From: Christiangramia oceanisediminis
GTDB taxonomy: Bacteria; Bacteroidota; Bacteroidia; Flavobacteriales; Flavobacteriaceae
Direction of reading: 5' to 3'
Assembly (NCBI RefSeq): GCF_022570735.2
Contig: NZ_JANCNS010000001.1
Coordinates: 744,001 to 808,000 of the forward strand
Length of the DNA stretch: 64,000 nt
Part shown: one piece after another, positions 27,724-36,692 of the stretch
How positions within the stretch are numbered: the first letter of the stretch is position 1
Layout: each line of letters opens with the position of its first letter
The notes under the pieces: generated by a model
Database searches by the model: none
Seen by the model: the letters and a program-made list of their open reading frames with translations, nothing else
What the model was told of the DNA's origin: nothing
Program-made: the position numbers and the translations under genes

Positions 27724-28227
27724 ATGAGTATGAGCAACTTTCTAACCAGTGACAGTTATATGTCTAAAACTAGCCGCAGTTTGATCACCGGATTTGTTGG
27801 TGGACTCGCCGGTACCGCTGTGAAATCTCTTATCGAGCAATTTCTACCCGTTAGGAAAGTTGAACAACGCTCTGCCCAGATCAAGATCGTTGATGATCTT
27901 TCAACCAAAATTACCGGAACACCCATCAGTACCCAGAATGAAGCCATGGCTGAACAACTGGTAAACCTTCCTGTGGGAGGATCACTTGGTGCTGCTTACG
28001 GCTACGGAAAAAAGGATCGCTTAGGCCTTCGACCAATGGACGGGGTCATATTTGGAGCAACCACCTGGGCTTCCACCCATGAAACTTCTTTACCTATATT
28101 AGGCCTGGAACCCAAACCAACCGATGTACCTATCAGGATGCAAATGAACGAGCTTTTTGCTCATGTGGCATTTGGTGTAACTACTGAACTGGTGCGGCAC
28201 TACCTGGAAAAGCAATTCAGAGATTAA
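27724..28227 (+). CDS. DUF1440/YagU-like membrane protein
   Basis: A 167-residue protein from ATG 27724 (an in-frame TTG at 27691 would add 11 residues). Glycine-rich segments SLITGFVGGLAGTAVKSLIEQ and PVGGSLGAAYGYG and the stretch FGATTWASTHETSLP match the DUF1440/YagU group of inner-membrane proteins, linked to acid resistance in E. coli. Repeated GxxxG spacing suggests membrane-packed helices. It is transcribed toward the helicase gene and ends directly against the helicase stop. Confidence 0.7.
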   Translation: MSMSNFLTSDSYMSKTSRSLITGFVGGLAGTAVKSLIEQFLPVRKVEQRSAQIKIVDDLSTKITGTPISTQNEAMAEQLVNLPVGGSLGAAYGYGKKDRLGLRPMDGVIFGATTWASTHETSLPILGLEPKPTDVPIRMQMNELFAHVAFGVTTELVRHYLEKQFRD

Positions 28228-30696
28228 TCATTTTTCCAGTGATTTAAGCATTCTTCGAATTCGGTCTTCCAGCTTTTCTGAAGACAATTTTTCCCGAAGC
28301 CTGTCGGTAATGATCGGGAATGAAAATGGAGTAGGTTTTTCGCATTGCTTCCAAACGATCTTTTGATTACCAATACGCTCCAGGGACATTCGCAACCTGC
28401 CTTCTTCCAGTTGATGTTCAAAGGTTTCCCGAAAGGCCTGTTGATACAATAAATTATCTTTTTCATAATCCCTGAATACACTGAACAGCAACTGAGAATT
28501 AGACTGCAGGTGTTTGCTTTTAACCAGTTTATTAGGGTAGCCGGTAAAGACCAGTCCAGTGATAACCGCAATATCCCGGAACTTCCTTCGGGCCATTTCG
28601 GTAGCGTTCAAACTTTTATAGAGATCGTCCATTAAAAAATCGGCGCTAAAGAGATTATTATCGATCACCTGCTGCATATCGATCTCCTGGTCTGAAAGCA
28701 ATTCAAAACCATAATCGTTAAAAGCGATGGAAAAGCTGATGGGGCTTAAAAGACTTATGCGGTAAGCCAGTAAACTTCCCAGGGCCTCATGAACAAAACG
28801 CCCCTCAAAGGGATAGAAAATTGCATGATAACCCTCCCTGGTTTTAAAGGTTTCGATAAGGAACTCATCATTGCCGGGGATAATCGATTCTCTTTTCTGT
28901 CTTTTGAAGATCCCGGCCAGCGCATCCAGTTCCCTGGTTCGCCCCTGACCGTTATTTAAAGCTGAAGCCGTATACATTTCTTCGCGCAGCAATTCACTCA
29001 TTTGTGCTGAAAAAGTCATTCTTCCGCCCATCCAGCTGGGGATCTTGGAAGTTTTCTTTTTCGATTTTCGAACCAGCACCTGCATATTCTTTATACGCAC
29101 CAGCTCCAGGTTTCTTCCGGCGAAAGTAAATACATCTCCAGGTTTCAGTTTGGAAATAAACCATTCCTCGATGGTCCCAATATACCCGCCTTTCATATAT
29201 TTCACGCTCAGCATCGCATCGCTTACGATAGTGCCAATTTGTAAACGGTGCCTCATCGCCACTCCGCGATTAGTGATCTTGAATTTACCGTCCTCCAGGA
29301 TTTCCACCTTCTTGTACTCATCATAGGCTTGAAGGCTTTGACTGCCTTTGGTGATGAAATTGAGGATCCACAGCCATTCCTCTTCTGTAATTCCCTGGAA
29401 ACAGAAGGTTGAGGATATTTCAGGAAAAATATCCTTCGGATAAAAACCATCTGAAACCGCAAGTGTATTCAGGTATTGAACCAACACATCAAAGCTCATC
29501 AGGTAAGGAATACGGTCTTCAACAGCCTTTTTCTCAACCGCCTTCTGAAGTGCTGAAGCCTCAATAAGCTCGATCGCATGAGTAGGAAGAAAATATATGA
29601 CACTGGTCTTACCTGGCTGGTGACCGCTTCGCCCTGCTCTTTGAAGAAATCTTGCCACTCCCTTTGGCCCACCTATCTGTATTATCGTTTCAACCGGGGC
29701 GAAATCCACACCCAGGTCGAGGCTGGATGTGCAAACCACAGCTTTTAGACTCTCATTCCTGATGGCTTCCTCTACCCATAGCCTGGTTTCCTTATTAATA
29801 CTGCCATGATGCATGGCCACCTCACCGGCAAATTCAGGATGTTTGCTCAATAACTTCTGAAACCAGATCTCGCACTGGGAGCGAGTATTGGTAAAAAGCA
29901 GGGTAGTTCTTGAATTATTGATAATGGGCACCACCTCCTCTAAAAGGTGAATTCCGAGATGACCACGCCAGGGAAAATTTTCCATTTTCTGCGGAATGAT
30001 GGATCTCACCTCGATCTTCTTCGCGATATCAGCCCGAATCATCACCGAATTTTCCAGGGCTTGCGATTCCGGTCCCAACAATACTTCCCGAGCCTGTTGC
30101 AGGTTCCCAATGGTCGCGGAAATTCCCCAGATACGCAGATTTTTTGATATAGTTTTTAATCTTGACAGGGCTAATTCTACCTGAACACCTCTTTTACTTC
30201 CCAGCAGTTCGTGCCATTCGTCGATCACGATCGCATCCAGGTTTTTGAACATTTTACCATAGTTCTTAGACGATAACAGTAAATGCAAGCTCTCCGGGGT
30301 AGTGATCAGCAGGTCTGGCATCGATCTTTTCTGGGCAGAACGTTCTTTCTGTGGTGTATCTCCCGTCCTGATGCCTACTGTAAAACCTGTTCCCATTTCC
30401 TCAGCAAATCGGGAAGCGGCTTGTTGAATTTCTACGGAAAGTGCTCTGAGCGGCGTGATCCAGATGGCTTTTAAACCTTTTTTATGCTTCTCCTTATAAT
30501 CGGGATTTTTCCTGATATACTCGAGCACAATGGGCACCCAAAGCGCATAGGTTTTCCCGCTTCCGGTAGGGGCGTTCAATAAGCCATTCTTTTTTTGCAG
30601 GTAGGCCTTCCAGGTATCTTTCTGAAATTTAAATGGCTTCCAGTCCTGGTTGGCGAACCAATCATCAGCCAGTTTAATAAGTTCTTTTCTTTGCAT
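28228..30696 (-). CDS. Ligase-associated DNA damage response DEXH-box helicase (Lhr-like)
   Basis: An 822-residue superfamily 2 helicase. Walker A NAPTGSGKTY (residues 41-50), DEWH box at 159-162, motif III GISATIGN, then the second RecA domain with VCTSSLDLGVDFAP and FLQRAGRSGHQPG. The C-terminal winged-helix and Lhr-core domains are complete in length. This subtype travels with an ATP-dependent ligase and an MBL exonuclease, both found upstream here. Its stop abuts the convergent DUF1440 gene with no gap. The family usually has a downstream PdeM phosphoesterase gene, absent here. Confidence 0.93.
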   Translation of the reverse strand: MQRKELIKLADDWFANQDWKPFKFQKDTWKAYLQKKNGLLNAPTGSGKTYALWVPIVLEYIRKNPDYKEKHKKGLKAIWITPLRALSVEIQQAASRFAEEMGTGFTVGIRTGDTPQKERSAQKRSMPDLLITTPESLHLLLSSKNYGKMFKNLDAIVIDEWHELLGSKRGVQVELALSRLKTISKNLRIWGISATIGNLQQAREVLLGPESQALENSVMIRADIAKKIEVRSIIPQKMENFPWRGHLGIHLLEEVVPIINNSRTTLLFTNTRSQCEIWFQKLLSKHPEFAGEVAMHHGSINKETRLWVEEAIRNESLKAVVCTSSLDLGVDFAPVETIIQIGGPKGVARFLQRAGRSGHQPGKTSVIYFLPTHAIELIEASALQKAVEKKAVEDRIPYLMSFDVLVQYLNTLAVSDGFYPKDIFPEISSTFCFQGITEEEWLWILNFITKGSQSLQAYDEYKKVEILEDGKFKITNRGVAMRHRLQIGTIVSDAMLSVKYMKGGYIGTIEEWFISKLKPGDVFTFAGRNLELVRIKNMQVLVRKSKKKTSKIPSWMGGRMTFSAQMSELLREEMYTASALNNGQGRTRELDALAGIFKRQKRESIIPGNDEFLIETFKTREGYHAIFYPFEGRFVHEALGSLLAYRISLLSPISFSIAFNDYGFELLSDQEIDMQQVIDNNLFSADFLMDDLYKSLNATEMARRKFRDIAVITGLVFTGYPNKLVKSKHLQSNSQLLFSVFRDYEKDNLLYQQAFRETFEHQLEEGRLRMSLERIGNQKIVWKQCEKPTPFSFPIITDRLREKLSSEKLEDRIRRMLKSLEK

Positions 30697-30724
30697 ACCT
30701 GTAAGCCTGTTTCGTATAAAAAAA

Positions 30725-30752
30725 CAACCTTCGGAAGATCGCCCGAAGGTTG
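30725..30752 (-). terminator. Terminator after the intervening lipoprotein gene
   Basis: Perfect 10-bp stem CAACCTTCGG / CCGAAGGTTG with an 8-base loop, then seven T read leftward. It separates the lipoprotein gene from the helicase start 29 bases further on. Confidence 0.85.
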
Positions 30753-30774
30753 AAGGTCTCTCTGGTCTTTTTAA

Positions 30775-31299
30775 TTAAATCGTTCCATTTTCAGTTGTTG
30801 TCTTTTCTCTGGGAATGATCTTTTTTTGATCTTCAAAATAGATTCCCGGATAATGCTGTTTCAAAAACTGGTTCCTGATGGAATCCATCATTCTTACCTG
30901 TTCCCGAAAATGTTCAGACATCATTCGGTCACTAAAAAAATCCTTTTCAAAAAAATCCCTGTTCCCACGGATACTGTCATTTAAAAATGATCCCATAAAA
31001 GCCGAAGGTCCCATCTGGTATTCATTTTTAAAGAACCTGCTGAAATCCTTAAAGATCTCATCCATATCCTGCGGCTGAACAGTGTCACCATTGATCGTGC
31101 TATAGGAATACACATAGGTGGAATCATAACTGATCAGGTTCCCGTTTTCGTCATATTCCCTGTTCACTTTCCAGTTCCCTTTAGGGATATTTTCTTTTTC
31201 TACCTGGTCCTGAACAGCTGCAGTTCCTTTCGTTTCCTGGGCATCACATCCCGTAATCCCCATCATGATAAGCATCAAAACTAGAATGTTCGTTCTCAT
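30775..31299 (-). CDS. Lipoprotein of unknown function inside the ligase-associated repair cluster
   Basis: A 174-residue lipoprotein with lipobox Cys18 (MMGITGC). The mature part is hydrophilic, rich in Asp, Met and Phe. It has a short repeat-like YDENGNLISYDSTYVYSYS region, as in MORN/RHS-like fragments, and a helical C-terminal half. I do not recognise the family. It lies on the same strand between the ligase and helicase genes but ends in its own strong terminator, and 157 bases including a palindromic repeat separate it from the ligase. A function in DNA repair is not implied, since the product is exported. Confidence 0.65.
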   Translation of the reverse strand: MRTNILVLMLIMMGITGCDAQETKGTAAVQDQVEKENIPKGNWKVNREYDENGNLISYDSTYVYSYSTINGDTVQPQDMDEIFKDFSRFFKNEYQMGPSAFMGSFLNDSIRGNRDFFEKDFFSDRMMSEHFREQVRMMDSIRNQFLKQHYPGIYFEDQKKIIPREKTTTENGTI

Positions 31300-31417
31300 G
31301 ATAATACCTATTTAAATTTCGACAGAAATTAGAAATACACTCAAAAAAAATTACAATTCAGATACCAAATTTATTCATCAGAATCTTAAATTTTTCTAAA
31401 AATCAGAGCCCTTGTTC

Positions 31418-31452
31418 TAGACCTCAAATGTTTTAAAAACCTGTGAGGTCTA
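31418..31452. repeat. Dispersed palindrome family, copy 2
   Basis: A 35-bp imperfect palindrome: TAGACCTCAAATGTTTT, then AAAAACCTGTGAGGTCTA. It is the same unit as at 3551-3583 and 47806-47838, placed directly behind the ligase stop codon (31457). Confidence 0.85.
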
Positions 31453-31456
31453 CAGC

Positions 31457-33049
31457 TCACGGAATAAGAGCTTTCAGATCATCCAGCGTGTTTGCTTCGT
31501 CTATCTTCTTATCAGTACGCCAGCGCATGATCCTGGGGAACCGGGTTGCCACCCCGCTCTTATGCCTTTTTGATTCGGCTATCCCTTCAAAGGCGATCTC
31601 AAAAACATGGTGTGGCGTCACACTTCTTACCGGACCAAAACGTTCCAGGGTATTCTTTTTGATCCAGGCATCAAGCTTTCTGAATTCCTTATCGGTTAAA
31701 CCCGAATAGGCCTTGGCAAAAGTCACCAGCTCCTCCTTCTCTTCATCCCAAAGTCCGAAGGTATAATCGGTAAACAAATTACTTCGGCGTCCATGCCCTC
31801 GCATAGCGTAAGTAAGCACCGCATCTATGGTTAGCGGATCTACCTTCCACTTCCACCAGTCTCCTTTTTTCCTGCCAACAAGATAGGGTGAATCCAGCCT
31901 CTTTAGCATTAAGCCTTCCGATTTTACTTCCCTCGAATTCCCCCTTTCTTTGGCAGCTTCTTCCCAGTTCTCAAATCGAATGCTATGCGACAAATGCAGC
32001 GGAATTTCTTCGGTCTTTAAATCATCGTATAATTGCTCCAAGATCTGCCTTCTATCTTGAAAGGCCCTGTTCCGGATATCTTCTCCTTCCCATTCCAGGA
32101 TATCATAAGCCTTTAAAATGACAGGTGTTTTAGCCAGAAGTTTTTTGGTGATATTCTTTCTTCCAATACGTGTTTGCAGGTCTTTAAAAGTTCCTATTTC
32201 ACCTTTCGGAAAAGGCAAAATTTCGCCATCTATCACAGTCCCGTTTGGAACGGATTCAACAAATGCCTGGAATTCGGGATATTTATCGGTTACCAGTTCT
32301 TCACCGCGACTCCAAACGAACAGCTCATCATTCCTGATGATCACCTGGGAGCGAATTCCATCCCATTTATGCTCGGCGCTCCAATCGCTCACATCACCCA
32401 GTTCTTCCGGTTCATCTTCAATAGCATAGGCAAGATAGAACGGGTAAGGTTTCGAAAGATAATCTTCTTCATTTTCCTGCAGGATCAGCTTTTCAAAACT
32501 GATGCTGGCCGGGTCCCAGTTCCCCATCAGTTTATAAGCCAGGATATCCTCATCGATCTCGGTAGCTTTAGACAGGGCCCGGGTCATTAATTTCTGACTG
32601 ACTCCAATTCGGAAGCTTCCGGTGATAAGTTTAGTGAAAACAAAGCGCTCGTAATAATTAAGATTTTGCCAGTTTTCGACCAGGTATTCCTTCTTTTTTT
32701 CTTCAGATTTAGCCTTTAATTCAATGATCTCATCAAGAAATTGGTTCAGGCTTTTTTCACTGGAGTCTTCAGAAGCCGGAATAATTAAAGCAATGGTCTC
32801 TGCCAGGTCGCCAACGATATGATAGGATTCCTCGAAAAGCCATAAGGGAATATTTGCCAGTTCTGAAGCCCATTCCCTCATCAGAGTCGTGTTCACCGGC
32901 CGCGGTGGTCTTCTATGGCTGAGAATGGCGATCGTCCATACCTTATCTTTAGGAGTAGCTTCCCTGAAATACCCGGTAAGCGCCTCCACTTTTAAGGTGG
33001 TCTTATTGGTACTGTCCAGTGTCCTAATTAATTCTGCAAAACGCTTCAT
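31457..33049 (-). CDS. ATP-dependent DNA ligase (ligase-associated repair set)
   Basis: A 530-residue ATP-dependent ligase. The N-terminal DNA-binding domain spans about 1-200. The adenylated lysine is Lys228 in AEHKWDGIRSQ, followed by SRGEELVTDKYPE (motif Ia/III region) and the OB-fold motif WWKWKVDPLTIDAVL with the C-terminal motif RFPRIMRWRTDK. It belongs to the LigB-like archaeal-type group that occurs with the helicase and exonuclease genes. It overlaps the exonuclease stop by four bases, so the pair is translationally coupled. An NAD-dependent LigA for replication would be expected elsewhere. Confidence 0.95.
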   Translation of the reverse strand: MKRFAELIRTLDSTNKTTLKVEALTGYFREATPKDKVWTIAILSHRRPPRPVNTTLMREWASELANIPLWLFEESYHIVGDLAETIALIIPASEDSSEKSLNQFLDEIIELKAKSEEKKKEYLVENWQNLNYYERFVFTKLITGSFRIGVSQKLMTRALSKATEIDEDILAYKLMGNWDPASISFEKLILQENEEDYLSKPYPFYLAYAIEDEPEELGDVSDWSAEHKWDGIRSQVIIRNDELFVWSRGEELVTDKYPEFQAFVESVPNGTVIDGEILPFPKGEIGTFKDLQTRIGRKNITKKLLAKTPVILKAYDILEWEGEDIRNRAFQDRRQILEQLYDDLKTEEIPLHLSHSIRFENWEEAAKERGNSREVKSEGLMLKRLDSPYLVGRKKGDWWKWKVDPLTIDAVLTYAMRGHGRRSNLFTDYTFGLWDEEKEELVTFAKAYSGLTDKEFRKLDAWIKKNTLERFGPVRSVTPHHVFEIAFEGIAESKRHKSGVATRFPRIMRWRTDKKIDEANTLDDLKALIP

Positions 33050-34068
33050 GCCGATTCCTTTTCGTTTTCAGATTCCAGCTGACCGGTTTCGCCTTCGTAT
33101 TGTGTTTCCTCAGTTCTTGCATCATAGCCTTGTTCCCTGAGATACCTGGAAAAAATATCGGTGTAGCCATGGGTGCAGATCACCTTCTCGCAACCCGTTT
33201 CTTTGATCGAAGTTAGCAGCCCCTGCCAGTCGCAATGATCACTCAATACGAATCCTTTATCGATCGCCCTTCTTCTACGGGCACCTCTAAAGGTCATCCA
33301 TCCACTTGCCGAAGCTGTCACATAAGGCACCATTTTCCTGATCCAGGGGGATCCATGCGCACTTGGAGGCGCCAGAACTATATTCCCTCTTATCTCCTCT
33401 TTTTTGGTTTCGCGGGTGATCAGGGTGGTTTCAGGAAAATCTATAAGCTGCCTGGTAACAGCCGTCATATTTTCAATAGCACCATGAGTGTATATTTTTC
33501 CGATACTGCTATCAAGATGCTTTAAAAGACGCTGTGCTTTCCCGAGGGAATACCCGAATAAGATCGAGGTTCTATCATCTTCTCTATTTTGTTGCCACCA
33601 GGAATTGATATCATCAAAAACCTGGTTTTGCGGCATCCACTTAAAAGCGGGCAATCCAAATGTACATTCGGTAATAAACGTATCGCATTTTACCGGTTCA
33701 TAAGGTACCGCCACGCCATCATCCTCGGTTTTATAATCCCCCGTAAAGACCCACACCTCTCCTTTATATTCGGCCCTTATCTGTGAGGAACCAAGAATAT
33801 GACCTGCCGGGTGGAGACTGAATTTCACGCCGTTCACCAGGAAAGTTTCGTTCCACTCCTTTCCAGTAGCATTAATTTCGCCAAGCCTGTGTTTGATGAT
33901 AGGAATATTGGAATGATGAGTGATATATTTTGAGTGTCCCCAGCGGGAATGATCGGCATGTCCATGGGAAATAATTGCCTTTTTTACCGGCTTCCATGGA
34001 TCGAGATATACATCGGCCTGGGCACAGTAGATCCCTTTGTCATTAAATGCTAACAGCGGTTGTTCCAT
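33046..34068 (-). CDS. Ligase-associated DNA damage response exonuclease (MBL/beta-CASP fold)
   Basis: A 340-residue metallo-beta-lactamase-fold nuclease. The metal-binding HxHxDH reads HGHADH (His35, His37, Asp39, His40), followed by PAGHILGSSQI and the later LSDHCDWQGLL and CTHGY blocks. It is related to SNM1/CPSF-type nucleases, and in this set is thought to trim DNA ends before ligation. First gene of the leftward cluster, overlapping the ligase by four bases. Confidence 0.93.
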   Translation of the reverse strand: MEQPLLAFNDKGIYCAQADVYLDPWKPVKKAIISHGHADHSRWGHSKYITHHSNIPIIKHRLGEINATGKEWNETFLVNGVKFSLHPAGHILGSSQIRAEYKGEVWVFTGDYKTEDDGVAVPYEPVKCDTFITECTFGLPAFKWMPQNQVFDDINSWWQQNREDDRTSILFGYSLGKAQRLLKHLDSSIGKIYTHGAIENMTAVTRQLIDFPETTLITRETKKEEIRGNIVLAPPSAHGSPWIRKMVPYVTASASGWMTFRGARRRRAIDKGFVLSDHCDWQGLLTSIKETGCEKVICTHGYTDIFSRYLREQGYDARTEETQYEGETGQLESENEKESA

Positions 34069-34170
34069 AATTCATTCAGAAGAATTCTGAATTTAAAGAA
34101 TTGCGTTGGCCGGAAGAAAGGATTAAGAAAAGATTAGCGAATGCCTAAGCTTAATTATTTTAGAGATGCT

Positions 34171-34205
34171 TTGGCAGAAAAAACCTGCCTGTTTCTTTAT
34201 ATTTG
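34171..34205 (+). promoter_or_regulatory. Promoter of the TerB-like gene
   Basis: TTG at 34171-34173 and an exact TATATTTG box at 34198-34205, with a rather long spacing of 24 bases. Transcription would start near 34212, so the long reading frame opening at 34141 cannot be used and ATG 34228 is preferred. Confidence 0.55.
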
Positions 34206-34227
34206 TATAACAAACCAAATTATTAGA

Positions 34228-34665
34228 ATGTCTTTTTCAGATTTATTCGGCTCGGGAGAGCATGTTAGAAACCTTAGTCATTTTGCTTCCATCGTGAATC
34301 TAGCCGCTGTGGATGGTGAAATAAACGAACATGAAGAAAAATTACTGAACCGCTTTGCCAGAAAACTGGATATTAGCGAAGAAGAGTATGAAAAGGTGAT
34401 CGAGAACCCAAAGCTGTTCCCGCTTTCTTCCTACAACAGCATTGAAAGAAGACTGGAACGCCTTCATGACCTGTTCAGGATCATTTTCGCCGATCATGAA
34501 ATCGATGATGAAGAGACCGAGCTCATTAAGCGCTACGCCATTGGCCTTGGATTTTCCAGCCAGGCTTCTGAAGGCATCATCAATAGATCTATCCAGATCT
34601 TTACCGGACAGATCAATTTTGAGGACTATCGTTATTTACTGGAAAAAGACTCTGATAAGGTCTGA
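34228..34665 (+). CDS. TerB-like (tellurite resistance TerB family) protein
   Basis: A 145-residue all-helical protein beginning [15 protein letters not shown]. Two half-repeats share the pattern AxxDGEIxxxExxLLxRFA and [18 protein letters not shown], the metal-binding acidic pattern of the TerB fold. No tellurite operon is nearby, so the name says fold, not function. Its 3' end overlaps the convergent fbp gene by 34 bases. The start was chosen from the promoter position and the lack of family similarity in the upstream 29 codons. Confidence 0.8.
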   Translation: MSFSDLFGSGEHVRNLSHFASIVNLAAVDGEINEHEEKLLNRFARKLDISEEEYEKVIENPKLFPLSSYNSIERRLERLHDLFRIIFADHEIDDEETELIKRYAIGLGFSSQASEGIINRSIQIFTGQINFEDYRYLLEKDSDKV

Positions 34666-35681
34666 GAGGTCTTCTCATTGGCATTTTTCATAAACTCTTC
34701 AGCTTTTTCAACCATTTTTCGGCTTCCGCAGAAGAATGGCACTCGCTGGTGGAGTTCAGTGGGCTTGATATCCAGAATACGGGTAAAACCATCACTGGCC
34801 TTTCCTCCCGCCTGTTCGGTCAAATAAGCCATAGGATTGCATTCATATAGCAGCCTTAATTTACCGCTATTGTTCCTGGATGATTTTGGGTAAATAAAGA
34901 TACCTCCCTTGATCATATTTCGGTGAATGTCTGACACCATCGAGCCTATATATCGTGAAGTATAGGGTCTGTCACCTTCCTCTTCCTGGCAGTATTTGAT
35001 ATAATCCTTCACGCCCTGCGGAAAATGGATATAATTCCCTTCGTTGATCGAGTAAATTCTGCCTTCCTCAGGAAACTTCATATCTGGATGTGATAAATAC
35101 CAGGAACCCAGAGCAGGGTTGAGCGTAAAACCGTTAACACCATAGCCAGTGGTGTACACAAGCATGGTAGAGGTACCGTAAATAATATACCCCGCCGCTA
35201 CCTGGTTATTTCCCGGTTGCAGAAAATCTTCCAGTTGCACCGGAGTTCCAATTGGCGTTACCCTTTTATAAACCGAAAATATGGTTCCTACCGATACATT
35301 CACGTCGATATTTGAACTTCCATCCAACGGATCCATCAACACCACATATTTATTCTGGTGATCGCCTTTATGCCCCTTGATTTGTATGAAATCATCGTTT
35401 TCTTCTGAAGCAATTCCGCAAACGATCTCCCTGTTGGTTAGGGTTTGAATGAATTTGTTGTTGGCATATACATCCAGCTTCTGCTGATCTTCCCCCTGAA
35501 CGTTGGTTTCGCCATAGGCCCCAATGATATCTACGAGACCCGCCTTGTTCACTTCGTGATTTACCACTTTCGCGGCAAGTCTAATAGAATTGATCAATCT
35601 TGACAGCTCTCCTGAAGATCCTGGAAAGTGGGCCTGGTTTTCGATAATGAATTCTCCAAGAGTTTGGTTTGGCTTAGGCAT
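34632..35681 (-). CDS. fbp: Class I fructose-1,6-bisphosphatase
   Basis: A 349-residue gluconeogenic phosphatase. The metal-binding block [24 protein letters not shown] is unmistakable; GIASEENDD (Glu ligands) precedes it, and the substrate site [19 protein letters not shown] with the late [11 protein letters not shown] follows. Length is normal for bacterial class I FBPase. It converges on the TerB-like gene, sharing 34 bases of coding sequence at the ends. Confidence 0.97.
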   Translation of the reverse strand: MPKPNQTLGEFIIENQAHFPGSSGELSRLINSIRLAAKVVNHEVNKAGLVDIIGAYGETNVQGEDQQKLDVYANNKFIQTLTNREIVCGIASEENDDFIQIKGHKGDHQNKYVVLMDPLDGSSNIDVNVSVGTIFSVYKRVTPIGTPVQLEDFLQPGNNQVAAGYIIYGTSTMLVYTTGYGVNGFTLNPALGSWYLSHPDMKFPEEGRIYSINEGNYIHFPQGVKDYIKYCQEEEGDRPYTSRYIGSMVSDIHRNMIKGGIFIYPKSSRNNSGKLRLLYECNPMAYLTEQAGGKASDGFTRILDIKPTELHQRVPFFCGSRKMVEKAEEFMKNANEKTSQTLSESFSSK

Positions 35682-35764
35682 GGGTAAAATTTGTTTTTAG
35701 GCTGGCTAAAATATTAAAATTCTCACTTACTACAACGTTTTCGTATATAAAGTAAATCATTGTT

Positions 35765-35772
35765 TAGATTTG
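35765..35772 (+). promoter_or_regulatory. -7 box of the SMR transporter/GNAT operon
   Basis: TAGATTTG is an exact TAnnTTTG box, with TTTTCG (35738-35743) at a loose -33 distance. The predicted leader is only about 24 nt, too short for a guanidine riboswitch. Confidence 0.5.
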
Positions 35773-35802
35773 TGAAGGTAAATCAACAGCCTCAGAGAGC
35801 TT

Positions 35803-36129
35803 ATGAACTGGATCTTACTCATCATCGCAGGATTATTCGAAGTAGCCTTTGCGGCCTGCCTGGGAAAAGCAAAAAGCGCGACAGGAAATGAAGCGATCCT
35901 GTGGTATGCAGGCTTCCTTGTTTGCCTGGCCATAAGCATGATCCTGCTCGTAAAAGTAACCAGGGAATTGCCCATTGGCACAGCCTATGCAGTTTGGACC
36001 GGGATAGGTGCGGTAGGAACTGCTTTGATAGGCATCCTGGTTTTCAATGAACCAACAGGTTTCTGGAGGTTGTTCTTTATAGGCACTTTGATCGCCTCGA
36101 TCGTTGGCCTTAAATTCGTATCAAACTAG
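35803..36129 (+). CDS. Small multidrug resistance (SMR) transporter, Gdx/SugE-like
   Basis: A 108-residue four-helix transporter. The essential Glu13 lies in AGLFEVAFA. The motif LPIGTAYAVWTGIGAVGTAL is closer to the Gdx/SugE branch (guanidinium exporters, WTGIGAVG) than to EmrE/Qac (WSGVGIV). It would act as an inner-membrane dimer in proton antiport. The substrate assignment is inferred from that motif only. It starts an operon with a GNAT gene 18 bases downstream. Confidence 0.85.
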   Translation: MNWILLIIAGLFEVAFAACLGKAKSATGNEAILWYAGFLVCLAISMILLVKVTRELPIGTAYAVWTGIGAVGTALIGILVFNEPTGFWRLFFIGTLIASIVGLKFVSN

Positions 36130-36147
36130 ATTAATTAAAAAGCATAC

Positions 36148-36636
36148 ATGAAGATCTCAATTAGAAAAGCCCACAAAGATGATATGGGTGAAGTCCTGGA
36201 GCTTATTAATGAGCTGGCAGTTTTTGAAAAAGAACCGGATGCGGTGATCATCGATGAAAATGATCTAATTCGCGACGGATTTGGTGAGCATCCTTCTTTC
36301 CAGTGTTTTGTTGGTGAGATCGATGGAAAAATTGAAGGAATGGCGCTGGTCTATTTCAGGTATTCTACCTGGAAAGGAAAGACCGTTCACCTGGAAGACC
36401 TCATCGTTCGGGAGGCATATAGAGGCAAAGGTCTGGGTTCAGCACTATATACCGAGGTCATCAAATATGCTCACGAGGAACAGGTCAAACGCGTGGAATG
36501 GGTTGTTCTTAACTGGAATAAGGATGCCGCCGATTTTTACAGGCGCAGCGGGGCCGATGTGATGGAAGTCTGGGATACCGTACAAATGGACGAACAGGCC
36601 ATGCAGCATTATCTTAAGAATAAAGGAATCCTTTAA
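36148..36636 (+). CDS. GNAT acetyltransferase, diamine/thialysine N-acetyltransferase-like (copy 1)
   Basis: A 162-residue GNAT enzyme. The signature YFRYSTWKGKTVHLEDLIV, then YRGKGLGSALY for acetyl-CoA binding and a late FYRRSGA, match the SSAT family (spermidine/spermine or thialysine acetyltransferase). It lies 18 bases after the SMR gene. The next gene encodes a close paralogue, so the pair arose by tandem duplication. Substrate is unknown; amines such as thialysine or diamines are the family expectation. Confidence 0.85.
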   Translation: MKISIRKAHKDDMGEVLELINELAVFEKEPDAVIIDENDLIRDGFGEHPSFQCFVGEIDGKIEGMALVYFRYSTWKGKTVHLEDLIVREAYRGKGLGSALYTEVIKYAHEEQVKRVEWVVLNWNKDAADFYRRSGADVMEVWDTVQMDEQAMQHYLKNKGIL

Positions 36637-36669
36637 GACCGAATTAATAGCCTTAAAAAAAGCAATCCG

Positions 36670-36677
36670 TATTTTTG
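36670..36677 (+). promoter_or_regulatory. -7 box before the second GNAT gene
   Basis: TATTTTTG is an exact TAnnTTTG box 16 bases before the ATG at 36693. No clear -33 element is visible. Confidence 0.4.
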
Positions 36678-36692
36678 TTAAAAATCTGAATT

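Noticed and set aside
30775-31299. PdeM phosphoesterase in the repair cluster
   Set aside because: The intervening gene encodes a lipoprotein without any metallophosphoesterase motif.
34141-34227. Longer start for the TerB-like gene
   Set aside because: An exact TATATTTG box lies inside this stretch and the protein family begins at MSFSD.
35773-35802. Guanidine (ykkC-type) riboswitch before the SMR gene
   Set aside because: The predicted leader is about 24 nt, too short for the aptamer, and no conserved core is visible.
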